NCBI GenBank assembly: GCA_041651175.1
Contig: JBAZJT010000005.1
Coordinates: 93,510 to 157,509, forward strand
Reading direction: 5' to 3'
DNA from: Elusimicrobiales bacterium
Lineage (GTDB): Bacteria > Elusimicrobiota > Elusimicrobia > Elusimicrobiales > Elusimicrobiaceae
Length of the DNA stretch: 64,000 nucleotides
Under the pieces are notes generated by a model. It saw only the letters and a list, made by a program, of their open reading frames with translations. It made no database searches and was not told the DNA's origin. Each line of letters opens with the position of its first letter. Position 1 is the stretch's first letter. The position numbers and the translations under genes were made by a program. Of this stretch, positions 1 to 8,512 are shown piece by piece.

Positions 1-1049
1 GCCAGCCTGAACACGCAATACAGCAGAGCGCCCCAAACCGCCAGCAAAGCGGCCAAACCGGTAAATCCGCGTTCCGCCGCCTGATTGAGATACAGATTGT
101 GCGCCGTCCACCCGCCGCGCAAATTATTGTCTATAGCCCTGGGATGATAAAACCGGAAAATCTGAGTCATGTTATCGGGACCGACGCCAAAGACCGGATA
201 CTCATGCGCCACTTTCGCGGACACGGCCCACTGCTCCCGGCGGTTCTGTACCGCCTGGTCCACCCGCACAGGGGAACGTGGGTCCGACATGGTGAACATG
301 GCATGCGGGATTGCGCGCATTCTGTTTGAGAATTCGCTGCTGACGGAGGCAATTGCCACAAGCAGTACGCCGCCAAGCGCGACAACGGCCAGCAGCGGCT
401 TGCGCGAGGTTTTCTCGCAAACCGCCAGAACGGCCATTGCGCCGGCAAGAGACATCAGCGCGCTGCGCGTCTGGCTGAAGGCGGTTATGATTATCAGAAA
501 GACCGCCGCCGCGGAATACCAGCACCTGCCGCCGTTTTCGGGACGCAGCGCCGCGGCTGCCGCATAGCAGAAAGCCAGCGGCACAATCTCGCGCGCGCCG
601 CCGGTGAACTTGGCGCGGACCAGTTTTCCCGTATCCAGCCAGAAAAATGCCGTACGAACCGAGCATTTGAGCGAAAAAAACACGACCCCGCCCAGGAATG
701 AAAGCAGCACGGGAACAAGCATTCTCCTGTCCAGCGCGGCCAGCAGGAACACGCAGAAAACCGGCTTGAGGAAATCCGACGCCAGAAACCGCAAGCTGCG
801 CGCCGGATATATCGCAAAAACCGCCGACACAACGGCAACCGCCATGTAAAACAGCCAGGCCTGGATGATGAACTCCCCGCCGAACAATTCTCGGAAGCGG
901 GCGCGCAAATCAATCTCGCCCCGGAACGCGGCCAGCGCGGCGCAAACCATGGCCGCAGACATACCTATTTCCGTCAGCGATATGGATGTCGCCAGCCCGA
1001 AGGCGAAAACGCACAGTCCGGCCATGGCGGCTTTTTCAAACGGCTTCAT
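1..1049 (-). CDS. O-antigen ligase-like membrane protein (Wzy_C), C-terminus cut by window edge
   Basis: Polytopic inner-membrane protein that probably ligates or polymerises surface polysaccharide. Read from the start at 1049 (MKPFEKAAMAGL), it is mostly hydrophobic helices, and near the window edge it carries the pattern FGVGPDN followed about 25 residues later by TAHNLYLNQAAERG. That glycine-proline and His-Asn signature is typical of the Wzy_C/O-antigen ligase periplasmic loop and the following helix. The ATG overlaps the stop of the upstream membrane glycosyltransferase (ATGA), so the two are translationally coupled at the end of the 7.1-1 kb operon. The reading frame stays open to base 1, so the end is missing. 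Family assignment is good; the exact substrate is unknown. Confidence 0.75.
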   Translation of the reverse strand, partial: MKPFEKAAMAGLCVFAFGLATSISLTEIGMSAAMVCAALAAFRGEIDLRARFRELFGGEFIIQAWLFYMAVAVVSAVFAIYPARSLRFLASDFLKPVFCVFLLAALDRRMLVPVLLSFLGGVVFFSLKCSVRTAFFWLDTGKLVRAKFTGGAREIVPLAFCYAAAAALRPENGGRCWYSAAAVFLIIITAFSQTRSALMSLAGAMAVLAVCEKTSRKPLLAVVALGGVLLVAIASVSSEFSNRMRAIPHAMFTMSDPRSPVRVDQAVQNRREQWAVSAKVAHEYPVFGVGPDNMTQIFRFYHPRAIDNNLRGGWTAHNLYLNQAAERGFTGLAALLAVWGALLYCVFRL

Positions 1050-2611
1050 CTGACATCATCCCAGTCCACCGCGCGGCGGACTCTGCATGGATAAGGCGAC
1101 ATGTTATAGAACAGCTTCGCCGCCTGCGCTATTTTTGTGGAGGCGGAGGTTATGCAAACGCCGTCGGCCCGCATTCTTGTGAAAAACGCGATATTGCTCG
1201 TCTGGTCCTGGGAATCCTCCTTATGCCAGCCGCTTTTGAAAACAATCATGGGCCGCGCGCGCGGCGAATACAGTTCCCGCAGCAGAATGCCCGATGACAG
1301 CGCAAAACACGCCAGCACAAACGCCCGCGTCTTCATGCCGGAGCGCGCAAAATGCTCCGGCACGAAAGCCGCCGCCCCGAACGCAAACATCACAAACGGT
1401 ATCAGATAATAGCGCGGTATATTGGTATTGCGCAGCAATGTGAATGAAGCGAAATACCCCAGCAGCATAACCGCCATAACGCGCTTTTCAGCCGGGGCGC
1501 CGCCGTCCGCCGCGACCCGCCAGGCTCCGGAAAAAACCCAGCCGGCTATCAATCCCGCGCATATCAGCAGCGGCGCGCCCGCCCAAAACCCGGCATCAAG
1601 CGAGAAGAAATATTTGAACACATTGAAACCGGACAGCATGCCCAGAAACGCCGTGGCATGGAACCATAGAAAAGCCAGCAGCCCCGCCAGCGCCGCATAT
1701 CTGACAAAACCGCGCAGCCGGGTATCTGAGCCGAATGCCACCGCAAGACCGGACAGCCGCGCGGCGAAAATTTCCTGCCATTTCCAGAAAACCGCCGCCG
1801 CTACCGCCGGTAAAGCCAGGGTTGCAGACACTATGGCGGTCTTATGCTCCATCCAGAACGCCAGCGACTGGGCCGCGGCAGGCGAAAATCCGCATTTGGA
1901 CTCCATGCTGGCGCCCATCGTATAAAAAGCGGGAACGGATATCTTTCTTATTATGACGACCGCCGCGCAGGAGAACAAAGCCGCCCAGGAAAGCGCGCAC
2001 AAGCCGCCGTATCCGCTGTCTTTACGCTCAACCATATGCGCGAAAAACCCTACGGACAAGCCCAGCGGCACGGAAACAGCCATGAGATGGTTTAACGTTC
2101 CCATATAACACGCCAGCACGAAAACCAGCGCGGCGGGCAGACTGACGCTCCCGCGCCGAGCCGCCCCCAGCATTGACACCAGCGCGCAGACCGTCAATGT
2201 ATTCTGCAATCCGCAAACCTCGTAGGCATGGCGGGAAAACAGCGCGTAAAACGGTAAAACCATGAAAACAGACATCGCCAGCGCGGCCGCGCGCCCGAAA
2301 AACAAACCCGCAAAATATACCGCCAGCGCGGCGGCGGCTGTGTTCTGCGCCGCGCCCGCAAAGCGAAGAGCGAACACGGACGGGGGGAAATGCGCGAATA
2401 CTTTGGATATCAGCCAGGGATAGAGCGTGGAAGTGTACCAGTTGGAAGCGTATGGCGAAAACAGGCCGTGCACCCTCATGTCAAGCGCTTCTATGCCGAA
2501 CCAGGCCTCGTCGGCGCTTATGCCCGGCAGCACGGCCAGCCGCGCAAATATCAGAATTCCCGCCACCGTTCCGCCGGCGATGGCCGGAATCAGGAATTTT
2601 CTGGAAATCAT
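1046..2611 (-). CDS. GT39/ArnT-like polytopic membrane glycosyltransferase
   Basis: 521 residues with an N-terminal membrane segment, then an acidic DEAWFG motif near residue 35 in the first periplasmic loop, and at least ten further hydrophobic segments. This layout is that of ArnT/PMT_2-type transferases, which use a polyprenyl-linked sugar and place their catalytic acidic residue in the first loop. A role in glycosylating an envelope lipid, protein or pilin is inferred. It starts 3 bases after the stop of the barrel protein and overlaps the downstream O-antigen ligase by 4 bases, so it lies within one operon. I see no motif that fixes the acceptor. Confidence 0.6.
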   Translation of the reverse strand: MISRKFLIPAIAGGTVAGILIFARLAVLPGISADEAWFGIEALDMRVHGLFSPYASNWYTSTLYPWLISKVFAHFPPSVFALRFAGAAQNTAAAALAVYFAGLFFGRAAALAMSVFMVLPFYALFSRHAYEVCGLQNTLTVCALVSMLGAARRGSVSLPAALVFVLACYMGTLNHLMAVSVPLGLSVGFFAHMVERKDSGYGGLCALSWAALFSCAAVVIIRKISVPAFYTMGASMESKCGFSPAAAQSLAFWMEHKTAIVSATLALPAVAAAVFWKWQEIFAARLSGLAVAFGSDTRLRGFVRYAALAGLLAFLWFHATAFLGMLSGFNVFKYFFSLDAGFWAGAPLLICAGLIAGWVFSGAWRVAADGGAPAEKRVMAVMLLGYFASFTLLRNTNIPRYYLIPFVMFAFGAAAFVPEHFARSGMKTRAFVLACFALSSGILLRELYSPRARPMIVFKSGWHKEDSQDQTSNIAFFTRMRADGVCITSASTKIAQAAKLFYNMSPYPCRVRRAVDWDDVR

Positions 2612-2614
2612 CCG

Positions 2615-3346
2615 TCAGAACCTTATGCCCAACGTATACTCCATGCCGATTTTTGAGGGGACGATGTTGGCTGCCGCGCTTAAATACATAAAGCGCCAGG
2701 GCTTGAAGTTAAGCCCCGCCGCGCACACCGGCTGGATTACGGCTGTCTGGGAGCCGATAAGACCGGGCTGCGCGGAAGCCTCTTTGACCGTAAGCTCCGT
2801 GCGCGAAAGCGCCGCCGAGAAAAACGGCTCCACCGCCTCGCCCTGCACCGAACCGGCGATTCCGGCGACGGCATTGGTGACGGAAAACCCCTCGTGTATC
2901 CCCACATGGCCCGCGGCGTAAACCAGCCCCCTAAACGAGTGCGGCCTGTCGGATGTGGAGAACCCCCATTTGATTCCGCCTCCGGTAACGGCGAACCCTT
3001 CCCAGCTGAAACCTCTTATGAACCCGTCAAAGCCCAGCGGCATCCCTATTTCGCCCTGGATGACCGGGACATATATCGCGCAAAGGCCGGTGGTGTCGGG
3101 TATGGTGTTGGCGGCGCGCGGCCTGGTTATCATGGCGACATGCGTTCCGACATCAAAGCCGGCTATGCCCAGGCTGCGGCCCGTATGGTTGATGGCGGAA
3201 GACATGAGAAATCCCAGATCGGCGGTGAAGGGCTTTATATTGTCCGCGGTGACGTTTTGGGCAAAATCGGCAAAGGGATCGCGCATCGCATAAGCGCAGG
3301 ACGCTGAGAACAGCATACAAACGGCCAAGAGGATTTTGGTTTTCAT
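2615..3346 (-). CDS. Secreted/outer-membrane barrel-like protein of unknown function
   Basis: 243 residues starting at MKTKILLAVCML, chosen because a clean signal peptide (cleavage near SCAYA) follows and because the ATG overlaps the upstream stop as ATGA. A longer frame reaching 3628 is only read-through in the shadow of the neighbouring gene. After the signal, the sequence alternates polar and hydrophobic residues, is rich in Gly and aromatic residues, and ends in YTLGIRF; a terminal Phe is usual for outer-membrane barrels. I do not recognise the family. Its operon with a PilB-type ATPase and polysaccharide enzymes suggests an envelope role. Confidence 0.6.
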   Translation of the reverse strand: MKTKILLAVCMLFSASCAYAMRDPFADFAQNVTADNIKPFTADLGFLMSSAINHTGRSLGIAGFDVGTHVAMITRPRAANTIPDTTGLCAIYVPVIQGEIGMPLGFDGFIRGFSWEGFAVTGGGIKWGFSTSDRPHSFRGLVYAAGHVGIHEGFSVTNAVAGIAGSVQGEAVEPFFSAALSRTELTVKEASAQPGLIGSQTAVIQPVCAAGLNFKPWRFMYLSAAANIVPSKIGMEYTLGIRF

Positions 3347-4227
3347 GCGGGCAGCTCCAGTCCCAGGTTTCTGGCCAGGGCGGCGTCGCTTTCGCGCTGA
3401 ACCGCCGACATGACAAGCATCAGTATGACAAGCGGTATAAGCACCGCGCAGAAATACCACTCCGGCCTGCCCAGCGCAAACGCCAAGGCGATAAGCAGGA
3501 AACGGGTATTGTCTCCGAGCAGATTCCAGAAGCGGATGTTGCGGCGGTTGGCGGCAAGGTAGCGCGCGCGAATTTCCAGCGGGACCGCGCCGCCGAATTT
3601 GCCGCGCAGCGCCGCCAGCAGCCCGCAATGCCCCGCCGCCAGAAAACGCTGGTACCAGCCGTAGAGCGCATACACGGACCCGAAAGCGCCGCCGGCGTCC
3701 GCCCCCAGTTCGTCCGGCAGCTCGCCGCGGGAGACTATGGCCGCAAAAGCCGTCCGGTGGAAATCATACATGCTGGCTTCCAGCGCGGTGGCCGCGCCCG
3801 CAGCCAGTATAAGCGCGGCGACAGGGAAAATCCCAGCGCCCGCCCCGGTTATGGCGGCCCCCATCCCCAGATACGCCGCCGTGAATGAAAAATACCCTAT
3901 CAGCCCGTCCAATATCCTGCCGCGCAGGGTGCCGCCGCCGCGCATTCTGGCGAGCTGTCCGTCAGCGCTGTCCAGCACGCTGGACAGGACAAGCAGCCAC
4001 CAGCCCCAGAAAACCAGCCCGCGCCAGGCCAGCATGGCCCCGCCGGCGACGCCCAGCGCGATGCTGGCGTAGCTGATATGGTCCGGCAGCAGCCCCGCGC
4101 CATGCGACCATTTGGCGATGCGGTAGCCCAGCGGGTGGAAAAACCAGATGTCCAGCCGCTCCTCCATCTCTATGGCTTTGTAAAGGGGTTTTGCTTCGGC
4201 TGAGGCGGGGGCGGCTATATCTCCCAT
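3343..4227 (-). CDS. CDP-alcohol phosphatidyltransferase family membrane protein with altered active site
   Basis: 294 residues, several membrane helices. The family motif D-x2-D-G-x2-A-R-x8-G-x3-D-x3-D is visible as D86, D89-G90, A93-R94, G103, D107, but the last position (residue 111) is Gly instead of Asp (the text there reads LDGLIGY). That last Asp is regarded as the catalytic base in this family, so the enzyme may be inactive or use another residue. Canonical members transfer a phospho-alcohol from a CDP-alcohol in phospholipid synthesis. It overlaps the upstream GAF-HD-GYP gene by 13 bases and the downstream barrel gene by 4 bases. Confidence 0.75.
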   Translation of the reverse strand: MGDIAAPASAEAKPLYKAIEMEERLDIWFFHPLGYRIAKWSHGAGLLPDHISYASIALGVAGGAMLAWRGLVFWGWWLLVLSSVLDSADGQLARMRGGGTLRGRILDGLIGYFSFTAAYLGMGAAITGAGAGIFPVAALILAAGAATALEASMYDFHRTAFAAIVSRGELPDELGADAGGAFGSVYALYGWYQRFLAAGHCGLLAALRGKFGGAVPLEIRARYLAANRRNIRFWNLLGDNTRFLLIALAFALGRPEWYFCAVLIPLVILMLVMSAVQRESDAALARNLGLELPA

Positions 4228-5327
4228 ATCTGCTCGCTCTCGCCCAGCAACTGGATGAACGCCTCTGCCGCGCGCGGGTCAAAAAGCGTGCCCGCGCCGT
4301 CGCGTGCTTCCTTGATGGCGCGGACGCGCAGCTCGTCCCCGCGCAGCCCGCCGGTCATGCGCAGCTCCTCCATGGCTTCCACGAGGCGCAGTATGCGCGC
4401 GCCCGGAACGATATTATTCCCCGAAAGCCTGTCCGGGAAGCCGGAGCCGTCAAAATTTTCGTGATGCTGGCGGATGACGGGCAGCGCGCCCTGCAAAATC
4501 GTTATCCCCTCCAGCATCTGCACGGACATGAGGACATGCAGTTCCTCCTCCGGCACATTGGGCAGCAGGCCCAGCCCGTCCACCAGCCGCGCGTTTTTCA
4601 TGCCCACATACCCGATGTCGTGCAGCAGGCCTGCGTAGTAAAGGTAGCGGTACTCGGTGTCTGTTATGCCCAGCTTGCGCCCCACCGCGCAGGACAGGTA
4701 CGCGCTGTGGTTGGGGTGGGATTCCATGCCGGGCCTGGTAGTCTCTATGGTGGCCGACAAAAGCTCCAGCACATGCGAGAAGAAATTCTTGTGGTCCCGT
4801 ATAAGCCTGGTGTTGGACACCGCCACCGCCGCCGAGGCGGACAGCGCCTTGAATAAATCCACGTCGTAGTCCGAAAACGGGGTGTTGTCCCTGCGATTGA
4901 CAACCTCGGCCACGCCTATTATCTCGCCTTTGAACATCATCGGGGTGGCAAGAAGCTGGCGGGTCACAAAGCCGGTGTTTTTGTCAAACTGTTTTGCAAA
5001 ACGCGGGTCCGAGGCGGCGTCGTTTACCACCACGGTCTCGCCGCGCTGGGCGACCCAGCCGGCTATGCCCTCGCCCACCGGAAGGGTCATTTTTTTGAGT
5101 ATTCCGCCCTTGTCGCCGGTGGCGACGCGGAAGTAAAGGAACTTGCGCGTCTCATCCAGCAGCATGATGGAGCCGGCCTCGCAGTTAAGCAGGGTTTCCG
5201 CCGTGTCGCCTATTTTCTGCAAAAGCGCGTCCAGGTCCACTATGGCGTTGACGCTGGCCGCCATATTGAAAATTTCCAGAGGTTTCAATGCGGCGCGGGG
5301 GCCGCCGGTTTTTGCGCCGGTATCCAT
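4215..5327 (-). CDS. GAF domain plus HD-GYP-type phosphohydrolase
   Basis: 370 residues. Residues about 25-165 form a GAF sensor domain (EAGSIMLLDETRKFLYFR, then ATPMMFKGEIIGVAEVVNR). The C-terminal part is an HD domain of the HD-GYP class: HDIGY at about residue 236 and HHENFDGSGFP at about 285, matching HHExxDGxGxP with Phe in place of the Tyr of GYP. Such proteins usually hydrolyse cyclic di-GMP. It lies one base after the PilB/GspE ATPase gene, suggesting ligand-dependent control of pilus or secretion activity. The Lys that usually follows HDIG is Tyr here, so activity should not be taken for granted. Confidence 0.8.
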   Translation of the reverse strand: MDTGAKTGGPRAALKPLEIFNMAASVNAIVDLDALLQKIGDTAETLLNCEAGSIMLLDETRKFLYFRVATGDKGGILKKMTLPVGEGIAGWVAQRGETVVVNDAASDPRFAKQFDKNTGFVTRQLLATPMMFKGEIIGVAEVVNRRDNTPFSDYDVDLFKALSASAAVAVSNTRLIRDHKNFFSHVLELLSATIETTRPGMESHPNHSAYLSCAVGRKLGITDTEYRYLYYAGLLHDIGYVGMKNARLVDGLGLLPNVPEEELHVLMSVQMLEGITILQGALPVIRQHHENFDGSGFPDRLSGNNIVPGARILRLVEAMEELRMTGGLRGDELRVRAIKEARDGAGTLFDPRAAEAFIQLLGESEQIWEI

Positions 5328-5328
5328 A

Positions 5329-7149
5329 TTATTTCACCTCGTCGGAACCGCCCAGCACCTCGCGTATGGTGGTGTAACCTTTAAGCACCTTCATAAGCCC
5401 GTCCTGGGTAAGCGACATCATGCCCTGCTGCATGGCGAAATCCCGCAGCGGCCCGGAAGCCATCTGTTTGAGCGCGAAAGCCTTTACGGGGTCTGTCATC
5501 ACCAGCAGTTCGTGCATGCCTATGCGTCCGCGGTAGCCGATGTCCTTGCATTCCTTGCAGCCTGCGGGCTTGTAGATTTTGGTTCCGGCGGGTATTTCTA
5601 TGCCGTTTTCCTTGAAAACCGCTATCTCCTCAGGCGACGGGTCGTCGGGGCGCTTGCACTTGTCGCAAAGTTTCCGGGCAAGGCGCTGGGCCAGCACCGC
5701 CTTGAGCGTGGCGATTACCACATACGGCGGCAGCCCCATTTCCACAAGCCGGGTAACAGCGGAGGACGCATCGTTTGTGTGTATGGTGGAAAAAACCAGA
5801 TGCCCCGTCATCGCCGCTTCCATGGCGATGTGGGCGGTTTCCTCGTCGCGGATTTCGCCGACCATGATTACATCCGGGTCCAGCCGCAGGAAGGAGCGCA
5901 GCGCCAGCGCGAAGTCAAACTTCTTGTTCTCGCCCAGCCTGATGTCGGGATTGACGGGAACCTGCACTATGCCGTCTATGTTGTATTCCACCGGGTTTTC
6001 CGCGGTGAGGATTTTTATGTCGGGCCGGTTGACATGGTTTAGCGCAGCGTAAAGAGTGGTGGACTTGCCCGAACCGGTGGGCCCGCAGACTATGATGAGG
6101 CCGAAATTCTTCTTGCCGCCTATGCCTTTTAGCAGTCCCAGAAATTTTTCCAGCGTTTCCGGCATAAACATCAGGCGGTTTATATCCACCTGCACGGCCT
6201 TACGGTCCAGTATGCGCATGACGGTGGATTCGCCGTAGACGGTGGGCACCACCTCCACGCGGAATTCTATGGGGCTGCCCTTGGCGAGAATTTGTATGCG
6301 CCCGCTCTGGGGGATGCGCCGCTCGGTTATATCCATCGCGTTGGTCAGAATCTTGATTTTGGCTATGACCGCGGCGCGGTACGACCAGGGTATTGAAAAA
6401 TTAGCCTCGCGCAGCATTCCGTCCACCCGGTAGCGGATGACGACCTTGCTGTTTTTGCCGGTGGGGTCTTCAAACGGCTCTATGTGGATGTCGGAGGCTT
6501 TGAGATTAAGCGCGCCCAGAATGATGGCGTTGACGAATTTTTCAACTTCCGGCGCGCTGGCGTCTATGTCGGTGATGTCGGCTTTTTCCTCTTTCTGGAC
6601 TTCTATGTTGCCGCCCTCGTCGGGGGGGAGCTGCTCCTTGGCCTTTTCCTGCTCCTGGACGGAGGCCAGCAGCTTGTCCATCACCGCGCTTTCGTTCTTA
6701 CCGTAGACCACGTCCAGCAGCGACAGAATGTCCTGCGGCAGCGATAGATATGGCGTTATCTCCAGGCCGGTGCGCAGATTGATGTCTTCCAGTACGAAAA
6801 AATCGCGCGGGTCCGACATCGCCACCGACAGGGACGAGTCCGTCTTTGCAAAAGGCACTGCAATGTGCCTGCGCGCGGCGGATTCGGGGACAAGCTGGAC
6901 TATCTCTTTTTCCGGCGCGGCGGGCAGCCGGCTTAAATCTATGGATTTGACTTCCCAAGCCAGCGCCAGCGCCTCAAGCATCTTGGCGCGGTCCACAAGG
7001 TTCTGCTCGGTCAGCAACTGCTGGAGCGGCTTTTTTTCGCGGCGCGCGCTTTCCTCCGCCGTCTCCGCGGCGGCGGCTTCTATGAGATGCGCGTCAACCA
7101 GCACCTCTTTTACGGATTTCCGCCTTGAACCCTGTGTTCCCATTGTCAA
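5329..7149 (-). CDS. Type II secretion / type IV pilus assembly ATPase (GspE/PilB family)
   Basis: Hexameric cytoplasmic ATPase powering pilus or pseudopilus extension. An N-terminal MshEN-like domain (residues about 10-150) precedes the ATPase core: Walker A GPTGSGKSTTLYA near residue 355, Walker B and Asp box DPDVIMVGEIRDEE near 425, the His box HLVFSTIHTND, and a four-cysteine zinc site (CDKCKRP, then CKECKD) at about 498-535. The first codon is TTG; an ATG at 7143 two codons later is equally likely. It starts 27 bases after ssnA on the same strand and heads the envelope operon. PilB and GspE cannot be told apart here. Confidence 0.9.
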   Translation of the reverse strand: MTMGTQGSRRKSVKEVLVDAHLIEAAAAETAEESARREKKPLQQLLTEQNLVDRAKMLEALALAWEVKSIDLSRLPAAPEKEIVQLVPESAARRHIAVPFAKTDSSLSVAMSDPRDFFVLEDINLRTGLEITPYLSLPQDILSLLDVVYGKNESAVMDKLLASVQEQEKAKEQLPPDEGGNIEVQKEEKADITDIDASAPEVEKFVNAIILGALNLKASDIHIEPFEDPTGKNSKVVIRYRVDGMLREANFSIPWSYRAAVIAKIKILTNAMDITERRIPQSGRIQILAKGSPIEFRVEVVPTVYGESTVMRILDRKAVQVDINRLMFMPETLEKFLGLLKGIGGKKNFGLIIVCGPTGSGKSTTLYAALNHVNRPDIKILTAENPVEYNIDGIVQVPVNPDIRLGENKKFDFALALRSFLRLDPDVIMVGEIRDEETAHIAMEAAMTGHLVFSTIHTNDASSAVTRLVEMGLPPYVVIATLKAVLAQRLARKLCDKCKRPDDPSPEEIAVFKENGIEIPAGTKIYKPAGCKECKDIGYRGRIGMHELLVMTDPVKAFALKQMASGPLRDFAMQQGMMSLTQDGLMKVLKGYTTIREVLGGSDEVK

Positions 7150-7150
7150 T

Positions 7151-7180
7151 AGAATAGCTATAAAGGCCCGCTATTGTCAA
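7151..7180 (-). promoter_or_regulatory. Candidate promoter for the PilB/GspE operon
   Basis: Read on the minus strand, TTGACA (7180-7175), an 18-base spacer and TATTCT (7156-7151) stand immediately before the start codon. The -10 box ends only 7 bases before ATG 7143, so a transcript from it would be leaderless or nearly so. No Shine-Dalgarno sequence is visible. Pattern match only. Confidence 0.35.
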
Positions 7181-8511
7181 AACCTTTCCCAGAGCGCCGC
7201 CGCCAGTTCCCGCGCGCGGCGGGAAACCCACTCCAAATCAATGTCCAGCGCCAGCCGCCGGTTCTCCATCAGGACCTTGCCGGAGGCGATTGTGGTGTCC
7301 ACATCCGCCTGCGCTATGCCGAAGCATAAATGCCCCAGGAAATTTTCCGCCGAAAACGGCGTCGGCGCGAGGTAATCCATGATTACGATGTCCGCCGCGC
7401 AGCCCTCGCGCAGCTCGCCAAGCGGCATGTCAAAGCACCGGGCTGCTATTTTCGGATTGTTGAACGGCAGGGTTGAGAGGGTTTCAACAAAAGCCGCGCA
7501 CGGGTCTTTTGCGCGCAAATGCTGCGCCCAGAGCGCGGCGCGCATTTCCTCCGGCATGTTGACTGTCATCGCGTCGGTGCCAAGCCCCACCAGAACGCCG
7601 CGCCGCGTCATTTCCGGGATATCGGCTATGCCGACGGCGTTGTTCATGTTGGACTGCGGGTTGTGCGCCACGGCGGTTTTGGTTCCGGCGAGAATATCCA
7701 TCTCTCCGGCGTCAACATGCACGCAGTGCGCCGCTATGCTGCGCGGGCCGAGTATGCCGAATTTCTCCAGCCGCCGCGCGACGCGCATCCCGTGATGCCT
7801 GACGCTGTGTTCCTCGTCCGAGGCCGCCTCCGCGCAGTGGATATGAAAACCCGCGCCCAGCTCATGTCCCGCGCGGGCGGCTTTTTCCATGGTTTCGTCG
7901 CCGATAGTGAACGCCGCGTGCAGCCCGAACATGGCGGAAAGCCGCGGGTCCTTCTCCGCCTTGCAGCGTTTGATGAAATCTATATTTTCGTTTATGCCGT
8001 CTTCGGCAATTTTGGCGCCGTCCCGGTCGGAAACCTCGTAGCAAAGGCAGGCCCTGAGGCCGGTTTCCTTAACCGCTTTGGCGATAATGTCCAGCGAGCC
8101 GCGCGCCGCGAAAGGACTGGCGTGATGGTCTATCAGCGTCGTGGTCCCGCGCCGCACCGCGTCAATAAGCGGAATCAGCGCGCTGTAATAGCAGTCCTCA
8201 AGCAGCAGTTTTTTGTCCAGCCGCCACCAGAGGTTTTCCAGCACCTCGTTGAAATTCTTTGACGGCGCGGCTTTGCCAAGCCCGCGCACAAGGGTGCTGT
8301 AAAAGTGCATATGCGCGTTGATAAACCCCGGCAGGACAAGCCTGCCGCGCGCGTCTATCACCTTATCGTAGCTGCCCGTAAATTCCGCGTCCGGCGCGAT
8401 TTTGGAGATTTTATCTCCCTCGCACATCACGGAATGCCCAGGCAGCACCCGGTTATTGCCGCCCAGAGTGGCGGCAACGGCGTTTTTTATGAGCAGAGTG
8501 GATGCTTTCAT
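7177..8511 (-). CDS. ssnA: SsnA-type aminohydrolase (amidohydrolase superfamily)
   Basis: 444 residues. Metal-dependent amidohydrolase of the cytosine-deaminase/ATZ-TRZ type: the first metal motif HMH at residues 67-69 (FINAHMHFYS), FHIHCAEA near residue 220 and GLGTDAM near residue 310 supply the other ligands. The overall sequence resembles SsnA, which in E. coli sits with ygfK and the ygeX lyase gene in a locus linked to anaerobic purine breakdown. Here it follows the DPD-like gene by one base and that gene follows a PLP lyase, so the trio repeats the E. coli theme. The substrate is unproven; deamination of a heterocycle is the natural inference. Confidence 0.8.
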   Translation of the reverse strand: MKASTLLIKNAVAATLGGNNRVLPGHSVMCEGDKISKIAPDAEFTGSYDKVIDARGRLVLPGFINAHMHFYSTLVRGLGKAAPSKNFNEVLENLWWRLDKKLLLEDCYYSALIPLIDAVRRGTTTLIDHHASPFAARGSLDIIAKAVKETGLRACLCYEVSDRDGAKIAEDGINENIDFIKRCKAEKDPRLSAMFGLHAAFTIGDETMEKAARAGHELGAGFHIHCAEAASDEEHSVRHHGMRVARRLEKFGILGPRSIAAHCVHVDAGEMDILAGTKTAVAHNPQSNMNNAVGIADIPEMTRRGVLVGLGTDAMTVNMPEEMRAALWAQHLRAKDPCAAFVETLSTLPFNNPKIAARCFDMPLGELREGCAADIVIMDYLAPTPFSAENFLGHLCFGIAQADVDTTIASGKVLMENRRLALDIDLEWVSRRARELAAALWERF

Positions 8512-8512
8512 T

